Assembly (NCBI RefSeq): GCF_002847285.1 | Contig: NZ_CP025407.1 | Coordinates: 6,699,001 to 6,763,000, forward strand | Length of the DNA stretch: 64,000 bases | Direction of reading: 5' to 3' | Source: Streptomyces sp. CMB-StM0423 | GTDB taxonomy: Bacteria; Actinomycetota; Actinomycetes; Streptomycetales; Streptomycetaceae | In this document: positions 24,943 to 33,980 of the stretch, in pieces | Layout of the letters: every line of letters begins with the position of its first letter | Numbering within the stretch: the first letter of the stretch is position 1 | The notes under the pieces: generated by a model | What the model was told of the DNA's origin: nothing | The model's database searches: none | Seen by the model: the letters and a program-made list of their open reading frames with translations, nothing else | Translations under genes and position numbers: made by a program

Positions 24943-26472
24943 CTAGCCCGTCGGCGCCCCGGGCGGCAGGAACGGCAGGTCGCCGGGCGCGCCCGACTCG
25001 ATCAGGCGGAGCAGGGCCTTGGTGTCCGCGTGCTCCTCGATCAGGTCGCCCAGCTTCTCCAACTGCTCCTCCCGCAGCGCCGCGAAGGACGTGTCAGGCG
25101 CCGGTACGAACGCCCGGCCCGCGTCCGCCGCCACCTGCCGCAGGAACGCCCGCCGGAAGCCGTCGTTCTCCAGGGCCCCGTGCCAGTGCGTCCCCCATAC
25201 CTGGCCCACCCGGCACCCGGCGAGGAACGGCTCCCCGCCCCGTACGTCCGCCACCCCGTGGTGGATCTCGTACCCCTCCACCGGCTCGCCCAGCGCCGTG
25301 CCCGCCGGCCGGCCCAGCGTCTTGCGCGCCGCGAACTCCACCCGTACCGGCAGCAGTCCCAGCCCGGCCACCGACTGCGCGGGCCGCGCCTCCACGCCCT
25401 CCGCGTCGCCGATCCGCTCCGCCAGCATCTGGAACCCGCCGCAGATGCCCAGCACGGGCCGCCCCTGCGCCGCCCGGCGCGCCAGCGCCGCGTCGAGGCC
25501 CCGCTCCCGCAGCCACGCGAGCGCCCGTATCGTGCCCCGCGTCCCCGGCAGCACCACCAGGTCCGCCTCCGCCAGTTCCTCCGGCCGGTCGGTGAACTGC
25601 ACGGCGACGCCCGGCTCCGCGGCCAGCGCGTCCACGTCGGTGAAGTTCGACATCAGCGGCACCGGCACCACCGCGACCCGCAGCACCTGCGCACCGTGCG
25701 GCGGCTCGGCGGGCAGCTCGCGCATCAGGCCGCGCAGCGACAGCCGCAGCCCGTCCTCCTCGTCGATGCCCAGCCCGTGCCGGTACGGCAGCACCCCCAG
25801 GGTCTGCCGCCCGGTCAGCCCGCGCAGCATCGACAACCCCGGCTCCAGCAGGGAGACATCACCGCGGAACTTGTTGACCAGATAGCCCGCGACCAGGCCC
25901 TGGTCCGCCGCGCTCAGCAGCGCCGTGGTGCCGAAGAACGACGCGAAGACCCCGCCCCTGTCGATGTCCCCGACGACCACGACGGGCAGCCGCGCCGCCC
26001 GCGCCAGGCCCATGTTGACGATGTCGCTGTGCCGCAGGTTGATCTCCGCCGGGCTGCCCGCGCCCTCGCAGATCACCACGTCGTACGCGCGCCGCAGCTC
26101 CTCCAGGCAGTCCGTGACCGTGTCGAACAGCGCCCGCTGCCGCTCCCCGTGGTAGCCCGCCGCGCTCAGCTCCGCCACCGGGCGGCCCAGCACCACGACC
26201 TGGCTGCGCGCCTCGCCGCCGGGCTTCAGCAGCACCGGGTTCATCAGCGCGCTGGGCTCGGTGCGGGCGGCCGCCGCCTGCATGGCCTGCGCCCGCCCGA
26301 TCTCGGCGCCCTCGCGGGTCACGTACGAGTTGAGCGACATGTTCTGCGCCTTGAACGGCGCGACGGAGACGCCGCGCCGGGCCAGCCACCGGCAGATGCC
26401 GGCGGTGACCACGCTCTTGCCCGCGTCCGACGTCGTGCCGGCGACCAGCAGGCCGCCGGCACGCGCCGTCAC
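24943..26472 (-). CDS. cobQ: Cobyric acid synthase
   Basis: Amidates the b, d, e and g side chains of adenosylcobyrinic acid a,c-diamide using ATP and glutamine (CobQ/CbiP). 509 residues. The N-terminal domain has VAGTTSDAGKSVVTAG and FKAQNMSLNSYVTREGAEIG; the C-terminal glutaminase domain has VVLPGTRGTIRAL and Cys in VLGICGGFQMLAERIG, then YEIHHG. The GTG at 26472 overlaps the stop of the upstream small gene (GTGA) and puts the family start right after it. It is separated from the main cob locus by about 9 kb and lies in a phosphate-transporter operon. Confidence 0.95.
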   Translation of the reverse strand: MTARAGGLLVAGTTSDAGKSVVTAGICRWLARRGVSVAPFKAQNMSLNSYVTREGAEIGRAQAMQAAAARTEPSALMNPVLLKPGGEARSQVVVLGRPVAELSAAGYHGERQRALFDTVTDCLEELRRAYDVVICEGAGSPAEINLRHSDIVNMGLARAARLPVVVVGDIDRGGVFASFFGTTALLSAADQGLVAGYLVNKFRGDVSLLEPGLSMLRGLTGRQTLGVLPYRHGLGIDEEDGLRLSLRGLMRELPAEPPHGAQVLRVAVVPVPLMSNFTDVDALAAEPGVAVQFTDRPEELAEADLVVLPGTRGTIRALAWLRERGLDAALARRAAQGRPVLGICGGFQMLAERIGDAEGVEARPAQSVAGLGLLPVRVEFAARKTLGRPAGTALGEPVEGYEIHHGVADVRGGEPFLAGCRVGQVWGTHWHGALENDGFRRAFLRQVAADAGRAFVPAPDTSFAALREEQLEKLGDLIEEHADTKALLRLIESGAPGDLPFLPPGAPTG

Positions 26473-26720
26473 TTGACGATCAGATAGATCCCGTACGCCA
26501 CGGCTGCTGCACACAGCGTGAAGCATACGTACGCACCCGTCCTGGCCAGGGCGGAGGGTGCCGTCTCGGTCACCGCGGCGCCCTCGGCGCCCTCGGCGCC
26601 CTCGGGATCCGTCTTCGGGGAGAGGCCGACGATGCCCACCGTGAAGAGGCCCACGAGCGCCACCGTCATGACGAGGCTGACGCCGAAGACCTCGCCGAGT
26701 GCTGCCCAGTCGATGTCCAT
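26469..26720 (-). CDS. Small two-helix membrane protein of the phosphate-transporter operon
   Basis: 83 residues with hydrophobic helices at about 11-32 and 63-81, joined by an acidic loop containing a 9-bp tandem repeat (EGAEGAEGAA). No enzymatic motif. From memory, streptomycetes carry such a protein next to their PiT transporter, so a role with the transporter is plausible but unproven. It is 32 bp after the transporter gene and overlaps cobQ by 4 bases. Confidence 0.8.
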   Translation of the reverse strand: MDIDWAALGEVFGVSLVMTVALVGLFTVGIVGLSPKTDPEGAEGAEGAAVTETAPSALARTGAYVCFTLCAAAVAYGIYLIVK

Positions 26721-26752
26721 GCTGCTTCCTTGGTCTCAGTCGGTATCGGCCG

Positions 26753-27967
26753 TCAGACCGTGGCCTGGGAGGCGGGGCCCGACGCGGTCCGCGGCGCGGG
26801 TATGCTCACCGGCTCCACGGCACCCTCCGTGCCGTCGGCCGCGGCCGGCTGTCCGGTCGCCGGGTCCACGTCGTTGACGTTGGAGTGGTCGACCCGGTCG
26901 CGGCGCGAGGCCGCCCAGATCGTCGCGCAGGCGGCGATGCCCAGGACGGCGACCGTCACCACGCCCCAGTCGCCCCGGTCCGCGAGGAACGCCGCGGCCC
27001 CCGCGATCAGCCCCGCGGCCGGCAGGGTGAGCCCCCACGCGGCGACCATCCGCCCGGCGGTGCTCCAGCGCACCACGCCGCCCTTCTTGCCCACGCCGGA
27101 GCCCATGATCGAGCCGGAGCAGACCTGGGTGGTGGACAGGGCGAAGCCGAGGTGCGAGGAGGCGAGGATCACCGTGGCCGAGCTGGTCTGGGCGGAGAAG
27201 CCCTGCGGCGGCTGGATGTCGGTGAGGCCCTTGCCCATGGTGCGGATGATGCGCCAGCCGCCGAGGTACGTGCCGAGCGCGATGGCCAGCGCGGCGGAGA
27301 CGATGACCCAGGTGGGCGGGTCGGAGTTGGGGGCCAGCGAGCCGCCGGTGATCAGCGCCAGGGTGATGACGCCCATCGTCTTCTGGGCGTCGTTGGTGCC
27401 GTGGGCGAGGGAGACCAGCGCGCCGGAGGTGATCTGCCCGGCGCGGTAGCCCTTCGCGGTCTGGCCCTCCGAGCGGCGGCTGGCCAGCCGGTACGTCAGC
27501 CGGGTCGCGGCGGCGGCGGCGATGCCCGCGACCAGCGGCGCGGCGATGGCGGGGATGAGGACCTTCATGACGATGGCGTCCATGTGCACGCCGTTCCAGC
27601 CGACGGAGACGAGGCTCGCGCCGATCAGACCGCCGAAGAGGGCGTGCGAGGAGCTGGAGGGCAGCCCGGCGAGCCAGGTCAGCAGGTTCCAGACGATCGC
27701 ACCCACCAGCCCCGCGAAGATCACTTCGGGCTGGATGCCGGACCCTTCGTCGATGATGCCGCCGGAGATGGTCTTGGCGACTTCCACGGAGAGGAAGGCG
27801 CCGACGAGGTTGAGGACTGCGCTCATCGCCACCGCCGTCTTGGGCTTGAGCGCCCCGGTGGAGATGGTGGTGGCCATGGCGTTGGCGGTGTCGTGGAACC
27901 CGTTCGTGAAGTCGAACACCAGGGCGGTGACTACGACGACTCCGATGATGAGAGTGAGGTGTTCCAT
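26753..27967 (-). CDS. PiT family inorganic phosphate transporter
   Basis: Low-affinity phosphate/metal-phosphate symporter of 404 residues with about ten membrane helices. The two PiT signatures are present: DFTNGFHDTANAMATTISTG near the N-terminus and SLAHGTNDAQKTMGVI in the middle. The ATG at 27967 was chosen because the family N-terminus MEHLTLIIGVVVVTALVFDF starts there; the open frame extends upstream to 28081 without similarity. A PHO box 55-72 bp upstream points to PhoP control. Corresponds to pitH-type genes of Streptomyces. Confidence 0.95.
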   Translation of the reverse strand: MEHLTLIIGVVVVTALVFDFTNGFHDTANAMATTISTGALKPKTAVAMSAVLNLVGAFLSVEVAKTISGGIIDEGSGIQPEVIFAGLVGAIVWNLLTWLAGLPSSSSHALFGGLIGASLVSVGWNGVHMDAIVMKVLIPAIAAPLVAGIAAAAATRLTYRLASRRSEGQTAKGYRAGQITSGALVSLAHGTNDAQKTMGVITLALITGGSLAPNSDPPTWVIVSAALAIALGTYLGGWRIIRTMGKGLTDIQPPQGFSAQTSSATVILASSHLGFALSTTQVCSGSIMGSGVGKKGGVVRWSTAGRMVAAWGLTLPAAGLIAGAAAFLADRGDWGVVTVAVLGIAACATIWAASRRDRVDHSNVNDVDPATGQPAAADGTEGAVEPVSIPAPRTASGPASQATV

Positions 27968-28021
27968 GTACCCAAGCAATCCGCTCGAAGGTCGGGGGCC
28001 GTGAGGAACGTAAGTACTCCG

Positions 28022-28039
28022 AGTGAACACAAGGTGAAC
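28022..28039 (-). promoter_or_regulatory. PHO box (PhoP operator) upstream of the phosphate transporter
   Basis: Minus strand reads GTTCACCTTGT followed by GTTCACTCGG: two direct repeats spaced 11 bp, matching the Streptomyces PhoP 11-nt direct repeat unit with GTTCACC core (first repeat 7/7, second 6/7). It lies 55-72 bp before the transporter ATG. A weaker third unit may follow at 28011-28017. Confidence 0.78.
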
Positions 28040-28127
28040 TGGGCCGGACGTGACGGTGACGAGGGCGAATGGGTGTCGCAATGTCTCCGGCCAAACGCTT
28101 CATGCGCAGGTCATAGGGAGGATACAG

Positions 28128-28760
28128 ATGCGTCACGCGTGGCGTGAGCTGCTGGCGACGGCCCGGCGGATGTACTCCGAAGGGCTGGTCGTCGGGACCT
28201 CGGGCAACGTCTCCGCACGGGTGGGCGACCATGTGCTCATCACCCCGACCGGCGTTCCCTACGAGGAGTTGGGCGACGACGACCTCGTCGCCGTCGACCT
28301 GCGGGGGCGGCAGACGCACGGCTCGCTCAAGCCGACGAGCGAGCTGCCCATGCACCTCGCGGTCTACGGGAACACCGACGCGAGCGCCGTCGTGCACACC
28401 CACGCCGTGCACGCGACGGCCGTCTCCACGCTCGTGCCGGAACTGCCCACCGTCCACTACGCCACCGCGGCCCTCGGCGGCCCGGTGCGCGTCGCCCCGT
28501 ACGCGCTGTACGGGACGCCCGAGCTGGCCGCGGGCATGCTGACGGCGCTCGCCGGGCGGTCCGCGTGCCTGCTGCAGAACCACGGCACCGTCGCCTACGG
28601 CGCCGGCCTTGCGCAGGCGTACGACAGGACCGCGCAGCTCGAATGGATGTGCCGGGTGTGGCTGGCCGCGCGCTCGGTACCGGGGCTGAGCCCGTCGCTG
28701 CTGTCGGCGGATCAGCTCGGGGAGGTGGCGGAGAAGCTGAAGGGCTACGGCCAGGGGTGA
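28128..28760 (+). CDS. Class II aldolase/adducin family protein
   Basis: Zn-dependent aldolase of the L-fuculose-phosphate type, 210 residues. The phosphate-binding segment VGTSGNVSARVG, the catalytic Glu in KPTSELPMHLAVY, the Zn His pair in VVHTHAVHATA and a later His in LLQNHGTVAYG are all present. The exact sugar phosphate is not determined. The ATG at 28128 is preceded by GGGAGGA; upstream in-frame start 28050 has no support. Confidence 0.9.
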   Translation: MRHAWRELLATARRMYSEGLVVGTSGNVSARVGDHVLITPTGVPYEELGDDDLVAVDLRGRQTHGSLKPTSELPMHLAVYGNTDASAVVHTHAVHATAVSTLVPELPTVHYATAALGGPVRVAPYALYGTPELAAGMLTALAGRSACLLQNHGTVAYGAGLAQAYDRTAQLEWMCRVWLAARSVPGLSPSLLSADQLGEVAEKLKGYGQG

Positions 28761-28820
28761 GCCGGCGCCCGTGACCCGGGCGGGTGCGCGCACTGGCAGG
28801 GCGCGGGCCGTACGCGGACA

Positions 28821-29969
28821 ATGGCCGGGATGCGTATCAAACCGGCCGCCGCGGCCCTGACCAGCCTCCTCGCCGCCGGAGTCGGCGCCGGGGCCGCCGC
28901 CGTGGCCGCCGGGCGGTACGGCTCCCGCGCCGCCCTGCGGCCCGCCCCCGCGGGCCCCGTCGGCTTCGAAGGACCCCGGCTGCGGGTGATCGCCGCGGCC
29001 GGCGGGCAGGTCACCCTCGCGCCCGGCTCGCCGCCCGCCCTGCGCCCCGAGACGTACGGGCTGACGGGCCGGGACGTGCACGCCGTCGTCGGCCCGCTGG
29101 TGCGCGCCGAGTCGTGGCCGGGCGGCCGGCTCGTGCGCCGGCTGGAGCGCGTCACGTACGGCAGCCTGGACGCGGGCACGCGGGTGCGGCTGACGCCGAA
29201 GGTGTACGTGGGCACGCCGCGCTCGGCGCTGGGCATCGCGTACCGGGAGGTCACCGTCACGGGCCCGCTGGGCGCGCTGCCCGCGTGGTACGTGCCGGGC
29301 ACCCGCGGTACCTGGGTCATCGCCGCCCACGGCCTCGGCGACACCCGCGAACAGGCCCTGACCGCCCTGCCGTTGCTGCACGAGCTGGGCCTGCCGGTCC
29401 TCGCCCCCGCCTTCCGCGGCGACCCCGGCGCCCCGCCGGTCCCCGGCGGCCGCGGCTCCCTCGGCCGCACCGAGTGGCCGGACCTCGACGCGGCGCTCCA
29501 CTGGGCGGTGCGCCACGGCGCGCGGCGCGCGGTGCTCTACGGCTGGTCGACCGGCGCCACCATGGCGCTGCGCACGGCCGCGGCGTCCGCGGCGGACTAC
29601 GGCATCGCGGGGCTGGTGCTGGACTCGCCGGTGCTCGACTGGCGCGCCGCGGTACGGGCCCTCTCCGGCCGCTCCGGCGCCCCCGGGCGGCTCCCGCTGC
29701 CCGGGCGGCTGCGCGGTCTCGCGGTGCTGGCGGCCGGGGAGCACCCGGAGCTGGACACCCCGCTCGCCGTGCCGGAGGCGCCGACGCTGGTGCTCCAGGG
29801 CCAGGCCGACGACATCGCCCCGCTCGCCGCGGCGCGGGAGTTCGCGGCCCGCGGCGGCGACCGGATGCTGCTCCGCGAGGTCCCCGACGGCCGGCACGCG
29901 GCGCTGTGGAACGCCACCCCGGCCGCGTACGAGGAGACCGTGCGCCGCTTCCTGACCCCCCTGCTCTAG
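28821..29969 (+). CDS. Alpha/beta hydrolase with N-terminal membrane anchor
   Basis: 382 residues. A hydrophobic N-terminal segment (about residues 9-30) suggests a signal anchor, followed by a 110-residue pro-region and an alpha/beta hydrolase domain: oxyanion motif AAHGLGDTREQAL, nucleophile Ser in YGWSTGATMAL, Asp near VLQGQADDIAPLAAA and His in PDGRHAALW. Substrate unknown. The stop codon abuts the MITE-like element at 29969. Confidence 0.85.
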   Translation: MAGMRIKPAAAALTSLLAAGVGAGAAAVAAGRYGSRAALRPAPAGPVGFEGPRLRVIAAAGGQVTLAPGSPPALRPETYGLTGRDVHAVVGPLVRAESWPGGRLVRRLERVTYGSLDAGTRVRLTPKVYVGTPRSALGIAYREVTVTGPLGALPAWYVPGTRGTWVIAAHGLGDTREQALTALPLLHELGLPVLAPAFRGDPGAPPVPGGRGSLGRTEWPDLDAALHWAVRHGARRAVLYGWSTGATMALRTAAASAADYGIAGLVLDSPVLDWRAAVRALSGRSGAPGRLPLPGRLRGLAVLAAGEHPELDTPLAVPEAPTLVLQGQADDIAPLAAAREFAARGGDRMLLREVPDGRHAALWNATPAAYEETVRRFLTPLL

Positions 29970-30211
29970 GGTCCGTCGTCAATCTCCCGTCTGCGGCTGG
30001 GGGTACCGCCCACGTGCGCGCAGCGCGCTGTGGGGGAGCCTGGCACGCACGCTTGCCGCGTTGTCGGATCGACCGGACAGGCCCACTGCGCGGTCGGCCC
30101 TCCGCCTTGCGATCGCACGCACCGGCCTCCCCCTACGCCCTGGGGGCGTGGGCGGTACCCCCTGCGCCGCCCGCCCTGCGGGCGAACGACGCGAGATCGA
30201 CGACAGACCCC
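29969..30211. mobile_element. MITE-like non-coding element with terminal inverted repeats
   Basis: 243 bp flanked by 18-bp inverted repeats with two mismatches: GGGTCCGTCGTCAATCTC (29969-29986) and, at 30194-30211, the complement of GGGTCTGTCGTCGATCTC. A second nested inverted repeat, GGGGGTACCGCCCACG on the left (29999-30014) and its complement on the right (about 30147-30162), continues the symmetry. No open frame for a transposase exists, so it would depend on a transposase elsewhere or be a folded RNA or DNA element. It begins at the last base of the hydrolase stop codon. The remaining gap to 30374 shows no gene. Confidence 0.65.
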
Positions 30212-30374
30212 AGCGCCTGCCGTCCGGATCTCCGCCGGGCCCGCGACAAGGTCCGCACGACGGGCCCCGGCCCGGCTTCCCGCCCGCCGCCGGGTCCCCC
30301 GCGGCCCGCCCCGACGGCCCCTCGCCAACCCCGGATTGGGCTTTCTCCGCCCCACCGGCGAGACTTGGTGCGTG

Positions 30375-31739
30375 ATGGCGCACAGTTCGCACCACCCGCC
30401 GCTCCGCCTCGTCCCCAGGCAGCCCCGTCGCGAGATGGCCGCCGCAGCCCGCCGGGCCGTCGTCGACCGGGCCCTTCGCCCGGCGCCGCGGCCACCGGAG
30501 GGCATCGCCGCGCCCCGGGTGCTCGCCGGCCACGCCCGCGCCCTGCTCGCCGAGGCGGTGCGGGTCGCCAGGTGGGCGGAGGGGCGGCCGCAGCCGTGGA
30601 CGGAGGCACCGCAGGCCGAGTGGGACCGGGCCAGGCTCGCGGGCCTGGTCGAGGTGCAGGGCGCGTACGCCCGCCCCGCCTGGCGGCTGCGGGCCTGGGA
30701 CCGCGACGAGCGCGCGGTGCTCCGCGGCTGGGTCGCGCTCTTCGACGCCTGGTCACTGGCGCACCCCGCGCCCGAGCCGCTGGCCGTCGACTCCGTCGCC
30801 CTCGGCGACGCCATCGAGGCCATGCCGCAGATGCTCGCCCTGCTCCACCTCACCGGCGGCCCCGTCCGTGTCCCCGTCCTGCTCGACCTCCTCGGTCAGC
30901 GCGTCGCCGAACTGCGCACCGAGCGCTGCGAGGTCGCGTACGGCAGCGAGGGCACCCCCGTGCCGGGCCAGGCCGCCGAGCCGGCGGCGGCGGAGGTGCC
31001 GGACGAGGAGCTGCCGGCGCTGCTGTCCGGGCTGCTGGACTGGGCGCTGGAGGCGTTCGCCTCGGTGGGGGCGCTGACCCGCGAGGGCCCCGAGGTGTCG
31101 CTGACGCCGCTGGGCCACTGGGCCGTGTGGATGAAGATCGAGCAGATCTGCATCGCCGCCCAGGGCCCCGAGGGGCACATCGAGAAGCCCGCCGAGGCGA
31201 TGCTGCGCAGTTGCGCGGGGCTGACGCCCGGCCCGGCCCGCGCCGAGTACCGCGCGTGGCTGGCGGCGCGGCCCTCGGGCAGCGCGGTCGCCGAGCTGCT
31301 GGAGGTGGCGCGGGGCGACGACGCGCTGCTGCGCGGGCTGGCGTTCGAGGCGCTGCGGGCGGTCGGCGCGGCGGCGGAGAGCGCGGTGCGCGAGGCGTGC
31401 GACGAGCCGATGCTGCGGCCGTACGCGCTGCTGTGGCTGGCCGAGCAGGAGGGCGGCGACGCGGACGAGGCGCTGGGCGCGCTGACCAGGGAGGAGGCGA
31501 CCTGGCTATGGGTCGACACCGCAGCCGCGGTCGCCGACCACGGCGAGGGCAGCCTGCTCGTACGGCACCTGGAGTCCGCGGTGCAGGGCAGCGTGCCCGC
31601 GCTGCTGGCGGAGGTGGGGGGCGCGGGCCATCCCCGTACGGTCCAGGTGCTGGTGGCGCTGGCCGCCGCGCACCCCGACCCGGCGGTGGCCAAGGCCGTG
31701 CGCCGGGCGGCCTTCCGGGTGCACACCGGCGGTGCGTGA
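30375..31739 (+). CDS. Hypothetical protein with helical-repeat character
   Basis: 454 residues, no signal peptide. Ala/Leu/Glu-rich throughout. The last 150 residues look like HEAT-type helical repeats (SGSAVAELLEVARGDDALLRG, ARAEYRAWLAARPSG, VQVLVALAAAHPDPAVAKAVRRAAFR). The region around 'LAHPAPEPLAVDSVALGDAI' to 'RVPVLLDLLGQRV' is predicted helical, compatible with a winged-helix or DNA-associated domain. Function not recognised. The ATG at 30375 directly follows a GTG; either may be used. Confidence 0.75.
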   Translation: MAHSSHHPPLRLVPRQPRREMAAAARRAVVDRALRPAPRPPEGIAAPRVLAGHARALLAEAVRVARWAEGRPQPWTEAPQAEWDRARLAGLVEVQGAYARPAWRLRAWDRDERAVLRGWVALFDAWSLAHPAPEPLAVDSVALGDAIEAMPQMLALLHLTGGPVRVPVLLDLLGQRVAELRTERCEVAYGSEGTPVPGQAAEPAAAEVPDEELPALLSGLLDWALEAFASVGALTREGPEVSLTPLGHWAVWMKIEQICIAAQGPEGHIEKPAEAMLRSCAGLTPGPARAEYRAWLAARPSGSAVAELLEVARGDDALLRGLAFEALRAVGAAAESAVREACDEPMLRPYALLWLAEQEGGDADEALGALTREEATWLWVDTAAAVADHGEGSLLVRHLESAVQGSVPALLAEVGGAGHPRTVQVLVALAAAHPDPAVAKAVRRAAFRVHTGGA

Positions 31740-31755
31740 GCGGGGCGGGCGCGGG

Positions 31756-32172
31756 TCAGCGGGGAGCGGGCGCGTACGTGCCGAAGCTCCAGATGTTGCC
31801 CTCGTGGTCCCGCGCCATGTAGTCCCGCGCCCCGTAGTCCTGGTCGGTCGGCGGCATCAGGATCTCCACGCCGTGCTCCACGGCCTGCCGGTGGTGCGCG
31901 TCGACGTCGTCCACCGCCACGTACACCCCGCTGGGTCCCGCGTCGCCCATCGCCGAGTCGAAGACCCCGCCCCTGCCTTTCGAGCCGAGCATCACCATCC
32001 CGTTGCCCTGGGCCAGCTCCGCGTGCGCCACGGTGCCGTCCTCGGCCTCGTACACCGCGACTTCGCGGAAGCCGAGTCCCTCCGTCAGCAGCCGGATCGC
32101 GGCCTTGGCGTCGCGGTAGACCAGCGTGGGGAAGACGGTCGGGGTGTGCTCGCTGCGGGGCATGCGGATCAC
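31756..32172 (-). CDS. VOC family (glyoxalase/bleomycin-resistance-like) protein
   Basis: 138 residues with the paired beta-alpha-beta-beta-beta modules of the vicinal oxygen chelate fold: FPTLVYRDAKAAIRLLTEGLGFREV at the start, then YVAVDDVDAHHRQAVEHG and the closing DYMARDHEGNIWSFGTY. Resembles the PhnB/glyoxalase branch; ligand unknown. An ATG four codons downstream (32160) is possible. Confidence 0.87.
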   Translation of the reverse strand: MIRMPRSEHTPTVFPTLVYRDAKAAIRLLTEGLGFREVAVYEAEDGTVAHAELAQGNGMVMLGSKGRGGVFDSAMGDAGPSGVYVAVDDVDAHHRQAVEHGVEILMPPTDQDYGARDYMARDHEGNIWSFGTYAPAPR

Positions 32173-32381
32173 GTCCTCTCAAGGGCTCTACGCGCAGTCT
32201 GGCACCGGCCACTGACACCGGCAGCCCGGCCGCGCTCCCACCGCGGGCCGCCGGGTCCGGCGCGTCAATCGGGTTGCGGCCCCCGATACACTGGGGTGAT
32301 GGCAACTCTCCATGTGCATGAGTAACGGCGATCCATAACCCGCTGTCCCTGCCGTCTTCCGTCCTGCCCTGGAGAACTTCC

Positions 32382-33980
32382 GTGATCACCGCCACCGGCC
32401 TGGAGCTGCGCGCCGGCGCCCGCATCCTCCTCGAATCCGCCACCTTCCGCATCGCCAAGGGCGACCGCATCGGCCTCGTCGGGCGCAACGGCGCCGGCAA
32501 GACCACCCTCGCCAAGGTCTTGGCAGGCGAGGGCCAGCCCGCCGCCGGCACCGTCGCCCGCGGCAGCACCGTCGGCTACCTGCCGCAGGACCCGCGCACC
32601 GGCGACCTCGACGTGCTCGCCCGCGACCGCATCCTGTCGGCCCGCGGCCTGGACACCGTCATCCGCAAGATGCGCGAGGACGAGCAGCGGATGTCCGGCG
32701 GCAAGGGCGCCACCCGCGAGAAGGCCATGCGGCGCTACGAGCGCATGGAGACCGAGTTCCTCACCAGGGGCGGGTACGCCGCCGAGGCCGAGGCCGCCAC
32801 CATCGCCGCCAGCCTCGGGCTGCCCGACCGGGTGCTCGGCCAGCCCCTCCACACGCTCTCCGGCGGCCAGCGCCGCCGCGTGGAGCTGGCCAGGATCCTC
32901 TTCTCCGACTCCGGGATCCTGCTGCTCGACGAGCCGACGAACCACCTCGACGCCGACTCGGTCGTCTGGCTGCGGGACTACCTGAAGACGTACCACGGCG
33001 GCTTCGTCGTCATCTCCCACGACGAACAGCTCGTCGAGACCGTCGTCAACAAGGTCTTCTACCTCGACGCCAACCGCGCCCGCATCGACGCGTACAACAT
33101 GGGCTGGAAGCTCTACCTCGCGCAGCGCAAGGCGGATGAGAAGCGCCGCCGCCGCGAGCGCGCCAACGCGGAGAAGAAGGCCGCCGCCCTCAACGCCCAG
33201 GCCGACAAGATGCGCGCCAAGGCGACCAAGGCCACCGCCGCGCAGAACATGGCCCGCCGCGCCGAGCGGCTGCTCTCCGGGCTCGACGAGCAGCGGCGGG
33301 CCGACAAGGTCGCGCGGCTGCGGTTCCCCGACCCGGCCCCGTGCGGCAAGACGCCGCTGACCGCCGAGGGCCTGTCCAAGTCGTACGGGTCGCTGGAGGT
33401 CTTCACCGACGTCGACCTCGCCGTGGACAAGGGCTCCCGCGTCGTCATCCTCGGCCTCAACGGCGCCGGGAAGACCACGCTGCTGCGGCTGCTGGCCGGC
33501 GTCGAGAAGCCCGACACCGGCGGGGTCACCCCCGGGCACGGCCTCAAGCTCGGCTACTACGCGCAGGAGCACGAGACCCTCGACCCGGACCGCTCGGTGC
33601 TGGAGAACATGGCCTCGGCCGCGCCCGACATGGACGCCGTCGAGATGCGCAAGGTGCTCGGCTCGTTCCTCTTCTCCGGCGACGACGTCGACAAGCCCGC
33701 CCGCGTGCTCTCCGGCGGCGAGAAGACCCGGCTCGCGCTGGCGACGCTCGTCGTCTCCTCGGCCAACGTGCTGCTGCTCGACGAGCCGACCAACAACCTC
33801 GACCCGGCCAGCCGCGAGGAGATCCTCGGCGCGCTGCGCACCTTCACCGGCGCCGTCGTCCTCGTCACCCACGACGAGGGGGCGGTGGACGCGCTGGAGC
33901 CGGAGCGCATCATCCTGCTGCCGGACGGCGTCGAGGACCTGTGGAACGCGGACTACGCAGACCTGGTAGCGCTTGCTTGA
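32382..33980 (+). CDS. ABC-F family ATPase
   Basis: Soluble twin-ABC protein of 532 residues acting on the ribosome in translation. Nucleotide-binding domain 1: Walker A GRNGAGKTT, signature LSGGQRRRVE, Walker B ILLLDEPTNHLD. Domain 2: GLNGAGKTT, LSGGEKTRLA, VLLLDEPTNNLD. The P-site tRNA-interaction-motif linker between them is Lys/Arg/Ala-rich (EKRRRRERANAEKKAAAL). No membrane segments. Start GTG at 32382 after a GGAG site. Confidence 0.93.
   Translation: MITATGLELRAGARILLESATFRIAKGDRIGLVGRNGAGKTTLAKVLAGEGQPAAGTVARGSTVGYLPQDPRTGDLDVLARDRILSARGLDTVIRKMREDEQRMSGGKGATREKAMRRYERMETEFLTRGGYAAEAEAATIAASLGLPDRVLGQPLHTLSGGQRRRVELARILFSDSGILLLDEPTNHLDADSVVWLRDYLKTYHGGFVVISHDEQLVETVVNKVFYLDANRARIDAYNMGWKLYLAQRKADEKRRRRERANAEKKAAALNAQADKMRAKATKATAAQNMARRAERLLSGLDEQRRADKVARLRFPDPAPCGKTPLTAEGLSKSYGSLEVFTDVDLAVDKGSRVVILGLNGAGKTTLLRLLAGVEKPDTGGVTPGHGLKLGYYAQEHETLDPDRSVLENMASAAPDMDAVEMRKVLGSFLFSGDDVDKPARVLSGGEKTRLALATLVVSSANVLLLDEPTNNLDPASREEILGALRTFTGAVVLVTHDEGAVDALEPERIILLPDGVEDLWNADYADLVALA

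Noticed and set aside
26736..29897. A 1053-codon open frame on the minus strand across the phosphate transporter, aldolase and hydrolase genes
   Set aside because: It has antisense-type composition (Arg/Gly/Pro-rich) and overlaps well-supported genes; long shadow frames are normal at this GC content.
32382..33980. ABC-F protein as an antibiotic-resistance gene
   Set aside because: No biosynthetic genes nearby; it is the housekeeping-type length and sits in a conserved core region, so resistance cannot be claimed.
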